Below, piece by piece: positions 22,364 to 30,803 of a stretch of 37,030 bases of DNA. Both the position numbers and the translations under genes were made by a program. The stretch's first letter is position 1, and every line of letters starts with the position of its first letter. Below the pieces are notes generated by a model. The model did not search any database and was not told where the DNA came from. It saw only the letters and a list, made by a program, of their open reading frames with translations. This DNA comes from Actinomadura harenae (GTDB lineage: Bacteria; Actinomycetota; Actinomycetes; Streptosporangiales; Streptosporangiaceae), in the NCBI RefSeq assembly GCF_003696215.1, contig NZ_RFFG01000080.1, forward strand, positions 1 to 37,030, given 5' to 3'.

Positions 22364-23439
22364 CGCTCCCCCGCCCGCGCCGCGTCGCCGCCCGCGTCCA
22401 CGCGCTCCGCCGTCGTGCCGGCCGCCGTGACGCCGACCGCCGTGATGCCCGCCGCCGTCGCGCCGGCCGCCGTCTCGTTCGCCGTCAGGACGGCCTTCAG
22501 GTGCCCGATCACCGCGTCCCGCAGGTCCGGCGGGTCCAGGACCACCACGTCGGCGGCGAACCGCGCCAGGTACGGCGCGAACCGGTCCAGGTCACGGAAC
22601 GTCAGCTCCGCCTCGTCCCACGCGCCGTCGCCGACCGGACGCACGTCCCGCGCCCACCGGCGCGGCCCCTGCGCCGCACCCGCCCGCAACCGCACCCTCG
22701 CCGGGCGCGGCTCGGCGGTCTGCTCGTCGCGGTCGAACGCGATCGCGCGCACGTCCGCGCCCTCCGGCACGGTCACACTGCCCGCCGGGCCGTCCGGACG
22801 CACCTGACCGGCGATCCGGCTCAGCCGGAACACCCGCGGCTCGCCCCGGTCGCGGTCGAACCCGACCACGTACCAGCGGCCCCGCCGGCTCACCACGCCC
22901 CACGGCTCCAGATGCCGCCGCGCGCCGTGCGTGCGGCCCACACCCTGATACTCGAACGTCACCGGACGGCCGTCCCGCACCGCCTCCCACAACGGCGCGA
23001 ACGCCGGGTCGGCGGTGTCGACGCGCGGCTCCACGCCGACCGCCGTCGGCACATCCGTCTCCACGCCCGCCGCGCGCAACTTCAGCAGGGCACCGGACGC
23101 CGCGTCCGCCATGCTCTCCCGCTGCCACACCCGCGCCGCCAGACCCAGCACCGCCGCCTCGTCCGGCGACAGGTGGATCTCCGGGAGCTCATAGGCCTGC
23201 GGCGGGATCCGGTACCCGATCTCCTCGCCGCCCCCGCCGGACGCGTCGCTGCCGACCTCGAGAGGAACGCCGAGCTCGCGCAGCTCCTCCTTGTCGCGCT
23301 CGAACATCCGCTTGAACGCCTCGTCGCCGTCCGGATACCCGGGAACGGCACGACGGATCTGCTCGGCCGTCAGGTAGCGCCGCGTGGCCAGCAGGCAGAC
23401 CACCAGATTGAGCAGGCGCTCGGTCTTGCGCCGGGACAC
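22360..23439 (-). CDS. pafB: PafB, WYL-domain transcriptional activator subunit
   Basis: First gene of the pafBC pair, 359 residues. It has an N-terminal winged helix (KTERLLNLVVCLLATRRYLTAEQIRRAV), a WYL domain (GRPVTFEYQGVGRTHGARRHLEPWGVV with RGRWYVVGFDRDRGEPRVFRLSRI) and a WCX domain. Together with PafC it activates DNA repair genes after damage, as established in mycobacteria. The start GTG at 23439 is preceded by an AGAGGTGG site; the 74 codons upstream in the frame have no similarity. The C-terminal 30 residues are a low-complexity tail of five-residue TAxG-type repeats. It is divergent from the DUF3866 gene. Confidence 0.92.
   Translation of the reverse strand: MSRRKTERLLNLVVCLLATRRYLTAEQIRRAVPGYPDGDEAFKRMFERDKEELRELGVPLEVGSDASGGGGEEIGYRIPPQAYELPEIHLSPDEAAVLGLAARVWQRESMADAASGALLKLRAAGVETDVPTAVGVEPRVDTADPAFAPLWEAVRDGRPVTFEYQGVGRTHGARRHLEPWGVVSRRGRWYVVGFDRDRGEPRVFRLSRIAGQVRPDGPAGSVTVPEGADVRAIAFDRDEQTAEPRPARVRLRAGAAQGPRRWARDVRPVGDGAWDEAELTFRDLDRFAPYLARFAADVVVLDPPDLRDAVIGHLKAVLTANETAAGATAAGITAVGVTAAGTTAERVDAGGDAARAGER
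22406..22478. repeat. Imperfect 15-bp repeats in the pafB C-terminus
   Basis: About five diverged 15-bp units coding, on the minus strand, for ETAAG, ATAAG, ITAVG, VTAAG and TTAER near the end of PafB. They lie just upstream of the pafB/pafC overlap. Confidence 0.7.
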
Positions 23440-23573
23440 TTCGCCACCACCTCTTCCGCGTCCGAAAACCTCGTCCGGCGGGCGCGCGCACCAGCCGTCC
23501 GGCCCGCGGCGCGTCCTCCCGCGCCGAAGCCGGCGCCCGAGCGCGCCGCCTCGTCGCCGCCCCGGGGAAAACG

Positions 23574-23579
23574 CTACCG
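23574..23579 (+). promoter_or_regulatory. -10 box of the DUF3866 gene
   Basis: TACCGT ends 8 nt before the GTG at 23588, and there is no ribosome site, which suggests a leaderless message. The divergent pafB promoter must lie between 23440 and 23573. Confidence 0.4.
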
Positions 23580-23587
23580 TCTCCGGT

Positions 23588-24667
23588 GTGATCCGATGGC
23601 GCGAAGGCACAGTACGAGGCATCCGGCGCGAATGGCCCGGAGCAGTCGAATTGGACGTCACGGTCGGGGGCGACGGAGACTGCCGCGCCCTGGCCTACCC
23701 CGCGCTCGTGGGCAGACCCGAACCGGGCGACACCGTCCTGCTCAACACTACGGCCTTGGCGATGGGTCTGGGGACCGGAGGCTACGCCATGGTCACCGCG
23801 ATCCCCGACCGCCTCCCCCCCGACCCCGACAGCCCCGGACACCTCGTCAAGGCCCGCTACACCCCGCTCCAGGCCACCGTCCTCGGCGTCGACGAACAGG
23901 ACTCCCCCCACCACGCCCTCCTCGAAGACGCCGACTCCCTCACCGGCATGCCGGTGATCGTCGCCGACCTCCACTCCGCGCTCCCCCCGATCCTCGCCGG
24001 CCTCCTCGCCGACCGCCCCGGAACCCGCGTCGTCTACGTCATGCCGGACGGCGGCGCCCTCCCCGCCTGGTTCTCCATGTCCATCGCCCAGCTCAAGGAC
24101 GCCGGAGCCCTCACCGCCACCGTCACCGTCGGACAGGCCTTCGGCGGCGACCTCGAGGCCGTCACCGTCCACACCGGCCTGCTCGCCGCCCGCCTCGTCC
24201 TCGACGCCGACGTCGCCGTCCTCGCCCAGGGCCCCGGCAACCTCGGCACCGGCACCCGCTGGGGCTTCTCCGGAGTCTCCGCCGGCGAAGCCGTCAACGC
24301 CGCGTCCATCCTCTCCGGACGCCCCGTCGGCTCACTCCGCGTCAGCGAAGGCGACGCCCGCGAACGCCACCAGGGCGTGTCCCACCACAGCCTCACCGCC
24401 TACGGACGCGTCGCCCTCGCCCGCGCCGACATCCCCGTCCCCGAACTCGGCGGGCACTTCGGCGAACGCGTCGCCGCCCAGGCCGCCTCCCTCGGCGACC
24501 GGCACGACCTCATCCCCACCGCCGTCACCGACCTCCGCGACGTCTGCGCCGCCGCCGAGAAGGACTGGGGCGTCCGCATGTCCACCATGGGCCGCAGGCT
24601 CGACCAGGACCTCGCCTACTTCCTCACCGCCGCCGCCGCCGGACGCCACACCGCCCGGCTGCTCTGA
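23588..24667 (+). CDS. DUF3866 family protein
   Basis: A 359-residue protein of unknown function that is a regular neighbour of Pup-proteasome genes in actinobacteria. Recognisable stretches are the start IRWREGTVRGIRREWPGAVEL, the segment ALAYPALVGRPEPGDTVLLNTTA, and later RVVYVMPDGGALPAWFS, QGPGNLGTGTRWGFSGV and HHSLTAYGRVALARADI. No known catalytic motif is evident. The only gene on the plus strand within the proteasome region, it is divergent from pafB and convergent with the FKBP gene. Confidence 0.85.
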   Translation: MIRWREGTVRGIRREWPGAVELDVTVGGDGDCRALAYPALVGRPEPGDTVLLNTTALAMGLGTGGYAMVTAIPDRLPPDPDSPGHLVKARYTPLQATVLGVDEQDSPHHALLEDADSLTGMPVIVADLHSALPPILAGLLADRPGTRVVYVMPDGGALPAWFSMSIAQLKDAGALTATVTVGQAFGGDLEAVTVHTGLLAARLVLDADVAVLAQGPGNLGTGTRWGFSGVSAGEAVNAASILSGRPVGSLRVSEGDARERHQGVSHHSLTAYGRVALARADIPVPELGGHFGERVAAQAASLGDRHDLIPTAVTDLRDVCAAAEKDWGVRMSTMGRRLDQDLAYFLTAAAAGRHTARLL

Positions 24668-24686
24668 CGCCCCGCCCTCGGGGCGT
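24667..24686. terminator. Terminator between DUF3866 and FKBP genes
   Basis: ACGCCCCG (24667-24674) pairs with CGGGGCGT (24679-24686) around a 4-nt loop, followed by TTCC. It overlaps the DUF3866 stop codon region and lies between two convergent genes. Confidence 0.7.
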
Positions 24687-24716
24687 TCCGCCCGGACCAT
24701 CAGCACGCCCGGACGG

Positions 24717-25649
24717 TCAGAACGCCCCGAGGACGTCCACCACGAACACCAGGCTGTCGTCCGCGCGGATCCCCGCCTGCGGCAACCCGCCCAGCGGCTT
24801 GTACGCCAGATCCGGCGGGACCACCAGCAGCAACCGGCTCCCCACCGTCCGCCCCACCAGCGCCTGGTCCCAGCCCTTGATCACCTGACCGGTCCCGATC
24901 GTCACCGCGTGCGGATGCCCGCCCGTCCACGACGAGTCGAACTCCTTGCCGTCCCGCCAGAACACACCCTTGTACTGCAACGCCAGCAACTGCCCCTTGC
25001 GCACCTGCGGGCCCTCACCCTGCACCAGCGTCCGCACCTGCAACGACTTCGGCGCCGACCGCTTCGGCACCGTGATCGACGGCGCCTGACCCGCGCCACC
25101 ATCCCCCACCTGCGGCGACGACGCGTCACTCACCGCCTGGCTCTTCCCCCGCGCCATCGCCGACGGCGGGAACACCCCCCGCACGTCCAGCACGTACACC
25201 AGCGTGTCGTCCGGACCGATCTGCCGCCCCTGGTCCCCCGCGTCCCCGTACCCCTGCTTCGGCGGGATCTTCGCGACGACCCGCGCCCCCGGACGCGCCC
25301 CCTCGAACGCCTTCGCCAGCCCCGGCACGATGTCCCACGTCGGGAACGCCTCCGGCTGCCCCGTCATGTAACTCGACGCCAGCAGCTTGCTGCCGTCCTT
25401 GCTCCACCGGTAACCCACATAGTCGGCGACCACCAGATCGCCCTTGCGCGCCCCCGGCCCCTTGCCCTTCGCCAGCGTCCTCGTCGCGAACCCGTCCTTC
25501 GGCGTCCCCTTCGGGATCTTCACCTCGGGACGCTGCCCCGCGGCCCCCTTCACCGACACCTGCACATCCGCCCCGCCGCACCCGGCGGCGAGGAACAACG
25601 GAGCGGCCAGCACCACGGCCGCGGACACGGCGGAAACACGACGACGCAT
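24717..25649 (-). CDS. Lipoprotein with two FKBP-type peptidyl-prolyl isomerase domains
   Basis: A predicted extracytoplasmic folding catalyst, 310 residues. The signal peptide ends in the lipobox LAAGC, so the mature protein should be lipid-anchored at Cys24. Domain 1 (about residues 60-165) is a diverged FKBP fold; domain 2 (about 205-308) is canonical (VRKGQLLALQYKGVFWRDGKEFDSSW, VIKGWDQALVGRTVGSRLLLVVPPDLAY). FKBP genes next to pafA are common in actinobacterial proteasome loci. The ATG at 25649 has GAAGGA seven nt upstream. It lies 179 bp downstream of pafA on the same strand. Confidence 0.92.
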   Translation of the reverse strand: MRRRVSAVSAAVVLAAPLFLAAGCGGADVQVSVKGAAGQRPEVKIPKGTPKDGFATRTLAKGKGPGARKGDLVVADYVGYRWSKDGSKLLASSYMTGQPEAFPTWDIVPGLAKAFEGARPGARVVAKIPPKQGYGDAGDQGRQIGPDDTLVYVLDVRGVFPPSAMARGKSQAVSDASSPQVGDGGAGQAPSITVPKRSAPKSLQVRTLVQGEGPQVRKGQLLALQYKGVFWRDGKEFDSSWTGGHPHAVTIGTGQVIKGWDQALVGRTVGSRLLLVVPPDLAYKPLGGLPQAGIRADDSLVFVVDVLGAF

Positions 25650-25763
25650 ACAGAGGGTCCTTCACGGGGGCGTCACGACATCCAAACTGGCCGCTCACCC
25701 TACCGGCCGGTCACCTCCGGGCAAGCGCCACCTCACCCCGCCGCCACCCCGCCCCGAGAACAG

Positions 25764-25789
25764 GGCCAAAACGAAACGGCCCGCGGGCC
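25764..25789 (-). terminator. Possible weak terminator after pafA
   Basis: The 12-bp palindrome GGCCCGCGGGCC (25778-25789) is followed on the minus strand by GTTTCGTTTT. The stem is only about 4 bp with a 4-nt loop, so it may be weak or leaky and allow reading into the FKBP gene. Confidence 0.3.
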
Positions 25790-25828
25790 CGGCCTCCCAG
25801 CCGAACCCACGGACCGTCCACACCGCCG

Positions 25829-27187
25829 TCACATACCGGCGATCAGCTTGTCGACACGCTCGTCCACCGAACGGAACGGATCCTTGCACAGCACCGTCCG
25901 CTGCGCCTGGTCGTTCAACTTCAGATGCACCCAGTCCACCGTGAAGTCACGCCGCTTCTCCTGCGCCCGCCGGATGAACTCCCCGCGCAACCGCGCCCGC
26001 GTCGTCTGCGGCGGCACCGACTTCGCCTCGAAGATCTCCACGTCCCGCGCCACCCGCGCCACCGACCCCCGCCGCTCCAGCAGGTAGTACAGCCCACGCT
26101 CCCGATGCACGTCGTGGTACGCCAGATCCAGCTGCGCCACCCGAGGCGAACTCAACGGCAGATCGTACTTCCGCCGGTACCGCTCGATCAGCTTGTACTT
26201 CGTCACCCAGTCGATCTCCCGGCCGACCAGATCCAGATCACCCGTCTCCACCGCACGCAGCGTCCGCTCCCACAGATCCAGCACCCGCTTGGCCACCGGA
26301 TCGCCGCCACGCCGGTCCACGAAGTCCTTCGCCTTCCCGAAGTACTCCTTCTGGATCTCCAGCGAACTCGCCTCCCGGCCGTTCGCCAGCCGCACCTTCC
26401 GCCGGCCCGTCATGTCATGACTGACCTCACGGATCGCCCGGATCGGATTCTCCAGCGTCAGATCCCGCATCACCACGCCGGCCTCGACCATCCGCAGCAC
26501 CAGATCCGTCGCGCCCACCTTCAGCAGCATCGTCGTCTCGGACATGTTCGAGTCCCCGACGATCACATGCAGCCGGCGGAACCGCTCCGCGTCCGCGTGC
26601 GGCTCGTCCCGCGTGTTGATGATCGGACGCGACCGCGTCGTCGCCGACGACACACCCTCCCAGATGTGCTCCGCCCGCTGCGACACGCAGTACACCGCCC
26701 CGCGCGGCGTCTGCAGCACCTTCCCCGCACCACAGATGATCTGCCGCGTCACCAGGTACGGGATCAGCACGTCCGCCAGCCGCCCGAACTCCCCGTGCCG
26801 CCCCACCAGATAGTTCTCGTGGCAGCCATAGGAGTTCCCGGCCGAGTCGGTGTTGTTCTTGAACAGGTAGATGTCACCGGCGATCCCCTCCTCCCGCAGA
26901 CGCCGCTCGGCGTCCACGAGAAGCTCCTCCAGGATCCGCTCACCGGCCTTGTCATGCGTCACCAGGTCCACGACGCTGTCGCACTCCGGCGTGGCGTACT
27001 CGGGATGACTGCCCACGTCCAGGTAGAGCCGCGCGCCGTTGCGGAGGAACACGTTGCTGCTGCGGCCCCACGACACGACCCTGCGGAACAGATAGCGCGC
27101 CACCTCGTCAGGTGACAACCGCCGCTGACCGCGGAACGTGCAGGTGACGCCGTACTCGTTCTCAAGCCCGAAGATGCGCCTGTCCAC
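25829..27187 (-). CDS. pafA: PafA, Pup-protein ligase
   Basis: Ligates the C-terminal glutamate of Pup to lysines of target proteins, using ATP, and so marks them for the proteasome. The 452-residue length is typical. The N-terminal RRIFGLENEYGVTC and the motif GARLYLDVGSHPEYATPE hold metal-binding and catalytic acid residues (Glu in LENEYG, Asp in LYLD). Further family motifs are FKNNTDSAGNSYGCHENYL and PIINTRDEPHADAERFRRLHVI. It is related to Dop, also in this window, but lacks the Dop loop. The start is GTG at 27187, with TAGGCT 6 nt upstream and no ribosome site, so leaderless. It has its own promoter because a terminator lies upstream after prcA. Confidence 0.97.
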   Translation of the reverse strand: MDRRIFGLENEYGVTCTFRGQRRLSPDEVARYLFRRVVSWGRSSNVFLRNGARLYLDVGSHPEYATPECDSVVDLVTHDKAGERILEELLVDAERRLREEGIAGDIYLFKNNTDSAGNSYGCHENYLVGRHGEFGRLADVLIPYLVTRQIICGAGKVLQTPRGAVYCVSQRAEHIWEGVSSATTRSRPIINTRDEPHADAERFRRLHVIVGDSNMSETTMLLKVGATDLVLRMVEAGVVMRDLTLENPIRAIREVSHDMTGRRKVRLANGREASSLEIQKEYFGKAKDFVDRRGGDPVAKRVLDLWERTLRAVETGDLDLVGREIDWVTKYKLIERYRRKYDLPLSSPRVAQLDLAYHDVHRERGLYYLLERRGSVARVARDVEIFEAKSVPPQTTRARLRGEFIRRAQEKRRDFTVDWVHLKLNDQAQRTVLCKDPFRSVDERVDKLIAGM

Positions 27188-27193
27188 ACAGCG

Positions 27194-27199
27194 AGCCTA
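27194..27199 (-). promoter_or_regulatory. Leaderless -10 box of pafA
   Basis: TAGGCT on the minus strand ends 6 nt before the GTG start of pafA. No clear -35 consensus; CTGCCA is at about the right place. Confidence 0.55.
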
Positions 27200-27310
27200 T
27201 GCGTCCGGACGCCGACTTGGCAGCCTCCACCGCCCCTTGTTTCACCGGATCGGAACACGGCCCCCGCCAAACCTCACGGCAGGCACCTTTACGTCGTAGA
27301 TCAATAAGGT

Positions 27311-27346
27311 GGAAAGGAAAGACCCGCCACGGCACACCGCGACGGG
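27311..27346 (-). terminator. Intrinsic terminator after prcA
   Basis: On the minus strand a 10-bp stem (arms 27337-27346 and 27323-27332, with G-U pairs) and a CACA-equivalent 4-nt loop is followed by TCTTTCCTTTCC, a good U-rich tract. It lies 47 bases past the prcA stop and should end the pup-prcBA transcript before pafA. Confidence 0.8.
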
Positions 27347-27392
27347 CCTCCCCCGAACACACCACCCCCGGACACCCGGGAACAGCAGGACC

Positions 27393-28142
27393 TCAGGACT
27401 CGGGCGAACCCTCGCCGCCGTCCTCCACCTCGTCCTCCACCGAAGCCGCACCCGGCTCCTCCGACAACAACGCCGACACCCGCGCCTCCGCCAGCCGGCG
27501 GAACAGACGATGCTCCCGATGCCGGTCCAGCACCGCCACCTCCAGCGAACGCGCCTCAAGCCGGCGCTCACTGTCCTGAGCCTCCAGCGAACGCACCGCC
27601 ACCCGCAACGCCTCGGCCAGCGGCAGACCCTCCCCGAACCGCTCCTTCAACGCCTGCGACACCGCATCCGCCTGACCACCCATCGCCAGGAACCCATGCT
27701 CGTCCGCCACCGAACCATCGAAGGTCAACCGGTAGATCTGATCCAGCTCCGCCGACTCACCGACCTCCGCCACCACGAGCTCCACCTCGTACGGCTTGTT
27801 GGTCTCCGTGAAGATCGTCCCCAGCGACTGCGCGTACACGTTCGCCAACCCGCGCGCCGTCACATCCCGGCGGTCGTACTGATACCCGTTCACATCCGCG
27901 TACCGCACACCACCCAGCCGCAGATTCTCGAACTCGTTGTACTTCCCCACCGCCGCGAACGCGATCCGGTCGTAAATCTCACTGATCTTGTGCAACGCCC
28001 GCGACGGATTGTCCGCCACGAACAGAATCCCGTCCTCATACTGAAGGACCACCACACTGCGGCCACGCGCGATCCCCTTACGCGCATAGTCCGCCTTGTC
28101 CTTCATCTGCTGTTCGGGCGACACGTAGAACGGCATGGACAC
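27393..28142 (-). CDS. prcA: Proteasome alpha subunit PrcA
   Basis: Forms the outer rings of the 20S proteasome core, whose N-termini gate the entry pore. It is 249 residues, beginning MSMPFYVSPEQQMKDKADYARKGIARGRSVV, the usual bacterial alpha-subunit start. The alpha-type proteasome fold is seen throughout (YEDGILFVADNPSRALHKISEIYDR; AVGKYNEFENLR). The acidic C-terminal tail (EDEVEDGGEGSPES) is common. Start is GTG at 28142 or the ATG two codons later (28136). Only 15 bp separate it from prcB, so the two are co-translated. Confidence 0.96.
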   Translation of the reverse strand: MSMPFYVSPEQQMKDKADYARKGIARGRSVVVLQYEDGILFVADNPSRALHKISEIYDRIAFAAVGKYNEFENLRLGGVRYADVNGYQYDRRDVTARGLANVYAQSLGTIFTETNKPYEVELVVAEVGESAELDQIYRLTFDGSVADEHGFLAMGGQADAVSQALKERFGEGLPLAEALRVAVRSLEAQDSERRLEARSLEVAVLDRHREHRLFRRLAEARVSALLSEEPGAASVEDEVEDGGEGSPES

Positions 28143-28157
28143 CGGCCTGCATCCCTT

Positions 28158-29006
28158 CTATCGCAGCGGGGCGGTCGGACCGCCCGGCGCCTCGTAACGA
28201 CCCTCGACGACGCTGCGCGCCAGCGCCCCCACCTCGTCCTCGCCCAGCCTCCGGTACCCGTCCGCCGTCACCGACGCCACCACAGGGAAGATCCCCCGCG
28301 TCAGATCCGGACCACCCGTCGCCGAATCATCGTCCGCCGCGTCGTACAACGCCTGCACGCACACCAGCGCCGCGTCCTCCGCCGACAGATCCGCCCGGAA
28401 CAACTTCTTCAACGACCCCCGGGCGAACGGCGACCCCGAACCGATCGTGTGGAACTCCCGCTCCTCGTACCGCCCGCCCGCCGGGTCGTACGAGAAGATC
28501 CGCCCCCGGTCCTCGACCTCGTCATAACCCGCGAACAACGGCACCACCGCGAGCCCCTGCATCGCCATGCCCAGATTCCCGCGCACCATCGACGCCAGCC
28601 GGTTCGCCTTGCCCTCGATCGAGAGCGTCCGCCCCTCACGCTTCTCGTAATGCTCCAGCTCCACCTGGAACAACCGCATCAGCTCCAGGCCGATCCCGGC
28701 CGTCCCCGCGATCGCGATCGCCGAGAACTCGTCCGCCCGGAACACCTTCTCGATGTCCCGCTGAGCGATCACATGCCCCGCGGTCGCCCGCCGGTCCCCC
28801 GCCATCACCACACCACCGGGGAACGTCACCGCCACGATCGTCGTCGCGTGCGGAATCTCTTCCACACCCACGGCCCCCTGCGGCAGCACCCGCCGACCCG
28901 GCAGCGCGTCCGGAGCGTACGCCCCCAGGAACTCCGTGAACGACGAGGTGTCCGGACTCCCGAACAACCCGGGCAGACGCCCGCCAAGCGCATCCTGCGA
29001 CGCCAC
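28158..29006 (-). CDS. prcB: Proteasome beta subunit PrcB
   Basis: The proteolytic subunit of the 20S core. The 282-residue precursor has a 54-residue propeptide ending in IPHA, after which the mature chain begins TTIVAVTFPGGVVMAGDRRAT with the catalytic N-terminal Thr. Asp and Lys of the active site fall in the GDRRAT strand and the IEKVFR segment. The start is the GTG at 29006, with AAGGAG five nt upstream; a longer frame reaches 29027 without support. It lies upstream of prcA and downstream of the endonuclease-VII-domain gene, from which a hairpin separates it. Confidence 0.95.
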   Translation of the reverse strand: MASQDALGGRLPGLFGSPDTSSFTEFLGAYAPDALPGRRVLPQGAVGVEEIPHATTIVAVTFPGGVVMAGDRRATAGHVIAQRDIEKVFRADEFSAIAIAGTAGIGLELMRLFQVELEHYEKREGRTLSIEGKANRLASMVRGNLGMAMQGLAVVPLFAGYDEVEDRGRIFSYDPAGGRYEEREFHTIGSGSPFARGSLKKLFRADLSAEDAALVCVQALYDAADDDSATGGPDLTRGIFPVVASVTADGYRRLGEDEVGALARSVVEGRYEAPGGPTAPLR

Positions 29007-29077
29007 GCGACTCCTTCCCTCCAGCACGGCACCGGCTCCAGCCCCGCGAACACGACCTCACCGGCGCGGACACCTAG

Positions 29078-29228
29078 ACCCTACTGTTCACCCCGCGCCC
29101 ACCGCATTCCGTGCACGCCCCCACCCGCTCCGCCCACGGCGAACCCACCGAACTCCGGCCAAGCCACCCGGCCCCCACCGCACTCCACCCCACAACCATC
29201 ACCGGACGGCCCCCAGAGGACCGTCCGG
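29078..29228 (-). promoter_or_regulatory. Hairpin and possible internal promoter upstream of prcB
   Basis: CCGGACGG (29202-29209) pairs with CCGTCCGG (29221-29228) around an 11-nt loop, 26 bases past the stop of the endonuclease gene; it could be an attenuator. TAGGGT (29078-29083, minus) is a candidate -10 box that would give prcB a leader of about 65 nt. Both are sequence guesses. The rest of 29028-29253 shows nothing recognisable. Confidence 0.35.
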
Positions 29229-29253
29229 CACACTCCACCCACATTCGACCGGC

Positions 29254-30426
29254 TCAGCGCGCCGACCCCACAAGCGCCTGGGCGAACGGATCGGCGAACG
29301 GACCACCGAAACACCACTCCGCCTCCCACGCCGCGTCCCGCAGCGCCTTCCGCCTCCGCACGTCCTCGTCCCGAACGCGCTCCCAACCGTCCTTCCCCAC
29401 CCCGGCCGGATCCACATCCGGAAGCGTGAACGACAACCGCACCCCGCCCCCGTCCACCGGAACCTCCGTCACCAGCGACCCGTCCAGATACGCCGCCGCC
29501 CGCCGAATCGTCCCCGGATCGTCGCCCAGAAGTCCCATCCCCGAGTTGCACCCCAGGCAGAGCGCACCCCGGACCGCCTCCGAGTCATGACAGTGATCGA
29601 TGTGCTCCGGCTCCCGATCACCACAGATCGCACACAAGCCGCCCTGCAGGGCGACCAGCGAATCCGCCTCCGCCTCGGTCAGGCCGTACCTCTCCCGCAG
29701 CTTGTAATGCCGAGCCGACCCCAGCGCATCCGCACGGGCCACCCCGTACATCACCTCCAGGTGCCGCCGCGACCGCCCCACAATGGTTGTGGCGTCGAAC
29801 TCCAGCCACAGCCGACGCGCATGCGAACCGCGCCCTTCCAGGTAATCGGCCGCGTCCTCCAGGCGCCAGACCTCGTCCTCGAACTGCCCCAGGCCGTTGT
29901 TGCACTTGAAGCACAGCATTCCCCGGACCCGTCCGATGACGTGATCGTGGTCCACATGCGCCGCGGGCTGGCGCAGGCAGATCACACAGACCCCGCCCTG
30001 CGCCGCGAGAATCGCGTCGGCCTCCTGCTCCGTGATGCCGTACCGGAGCTTGAGCAGATAGTTCCGCCCGCTACCGTGATTCAGCACCCTGTTCTCCGCG
30101 CAAACCTTCGTATGGCACGGTTTGCAGTAGCCGTGAACGCCGGATCGTGAGGACCGGTTCTTCGAGAAGGCTTCGAGGGGCTTGACCTCCTCGCACCGGG
30201 GGCAGAATTTCATCCCTTCCGGAACGCTCCGACGCGGCTGGTAACGCCTCACTTCCCGACCCTCGCGCTCAGCCCTCCGGCGTTTGGATTCCGCAGTGCG
30301 GATACCGAAACACGGTCTGCAGTAGAGGGCCAGGCCGTCCTTGGAAGCCTTGCGCTTGAAGAACTCCGTGACGGGCTTCCTCTCGCCACAGTCACGGCAC
30401 TCTTTGAGAACGATCACCACACCCAC
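29254..30426 (-). CDS. Double endonuclease-VII-domain protein with two zinc ribbons
   Basis: A 390-residue protein built of two repeats. Two N-terminal zinc ribbons use Cys10/13/36/39 and Cys75/78/101/104. Two recombination endonuclease VII-type (HNH, His-Me finger) domains follow: the first has Cys147/150, DHDH at 159-162 and Cys172/175 (LCFKCNNGLG); the second has Cys265/268, DHCH at 277-280 and Cys290/293 (LCLGCNSGMG). Phage T4 endonuclease VII resolves branched DNA; whether this protein does so is unknown. Both copies keep the key His. It sits between pup and prcB. I recall an endonuclease VII-domain gene at the same place in streptomycetes, unverified. The start is uncertain among GTGs at 30426, 30420 and 30417. 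It may be expressed with the proteasome and act in DNA repair (inference). Confidence 0.82.
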   Translation of the reverse strand: MGVVIVLKECRDCGERKPVTEFFKRKASKDGLALYCRPCFGIRTAESKRRRAEREGREVRRYQPRRSVPEGMKFCPRCEEVKPLEAFSKNRSSRSGVHGYCKPCHTKVCAENRVLNHGSGRNYLLKLRYGITEQEADAILAAQGGVCVICLRQPAAHVDHDHVIGRVRGMLCFKCNNGLGQFEDEVWRLEDAADYLEGRGSHARRLWLEFDATTIVGRSRRHLEVMYGVARADALGSARHYKLRERYGLTEAEADSLVALQGGLCAICGDREPEHIDHCHDSEAVRGALCLGCNSGMGLLGDDPGTIRRAAAYLDGSLVTEVPVDGGGVRLSFTLPDVDPAGVGKDGWERVRDEDVRRRKALRDAAWEAEWCFGGPFADPFAQALVGSAR

Positions 30427-30562
30427 CCACCCCCGGAGCGGTCTCCGGAATTCGAAGGCGCGAACTGTGTCCCATCAAGCTCGAGACTAACAGCTCACAC
30501 GTTCGAGGACATACGTTTGACCGTTCGAACGACCCCTCGGTTCAGTATGTCCGATTTGTATA
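30427..30562 (-). promoter_or_regulatory. Gap between pup and the endonuclease gene
   Basis: This stretch is less GC-rich than its surroundings. On the minus strand TGTTAGTCT (-10 box 30484-30489, extended TG) could start a separate endonuclease transcript. Two CGTTCGA motifs lie near 30500 and 30523, the second within the palindrome CGTTCGAACG. Their role is unknown. Confidence 0.35.
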
Positions 30563-30772
30563 TTATTGTCCGCCTTTCTGGACAAATCCCCTTACGAATT
30601 CTTCTGCGTTCTCTTCCAATACTTCGTCGATTTCGTCCAGAATTGCGTCGACATCGTCCGAGAGCTTCTCCTGCCTCTCCTGGACGTCGCTCTCGGGGGC
30701 CGCCTGGGTCTCCTCGACCTCTTCGGTGCGGTGGGTGGTCTGCTTCTGACCGCCGGTGTCCTTCGTGGCCAT
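30563..30772 (-). CDS. pup: Prokaryotic ubiquitin-like protein Pup
   Basis: A small disordered modifier, 69 residues, attached to proteins to send them to the proteasome. The N-terminal half is polar (ATKDTGGQKQTTHRTEE), the central part is the coiled-coil segment recognised by ARC/Mpa (QEKLSDDVDAILDEIDEVLEEN), and the C-terminus is FVRGFVQKGGQ. Because it ends in GGQ rather than GGE, Dop must first deamidate the last residue. I chose the ATG at 30772, with GGAGG nine nt upstream; the longer open frame begins 16 codons earlier without support. It follows dop after a strong terminator, so it probably has its own promoter. Confidence 0.97.
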   Translation of the reverse strand: MATKDTGGQKQTTHRTEEVEETQAAPESDVQERQEKLSDDVDAILDEIDEVLEENAEEFVRGFVQKGGQ

Positions 30773-30803
30773 GTCCCGTACCTCCACTCTGCCGGTACCC
30801 CCA

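Noticed and set aside
30499..30535. LexA-type SOS box near CGTTCGAACG between pup and the endonuclease gene
   Set aside because: The actinobacterial SOS pattern needs CGAAC and GTTCG separated by four bases. Here the halves are fused or 20 bp apart, so it does not match.
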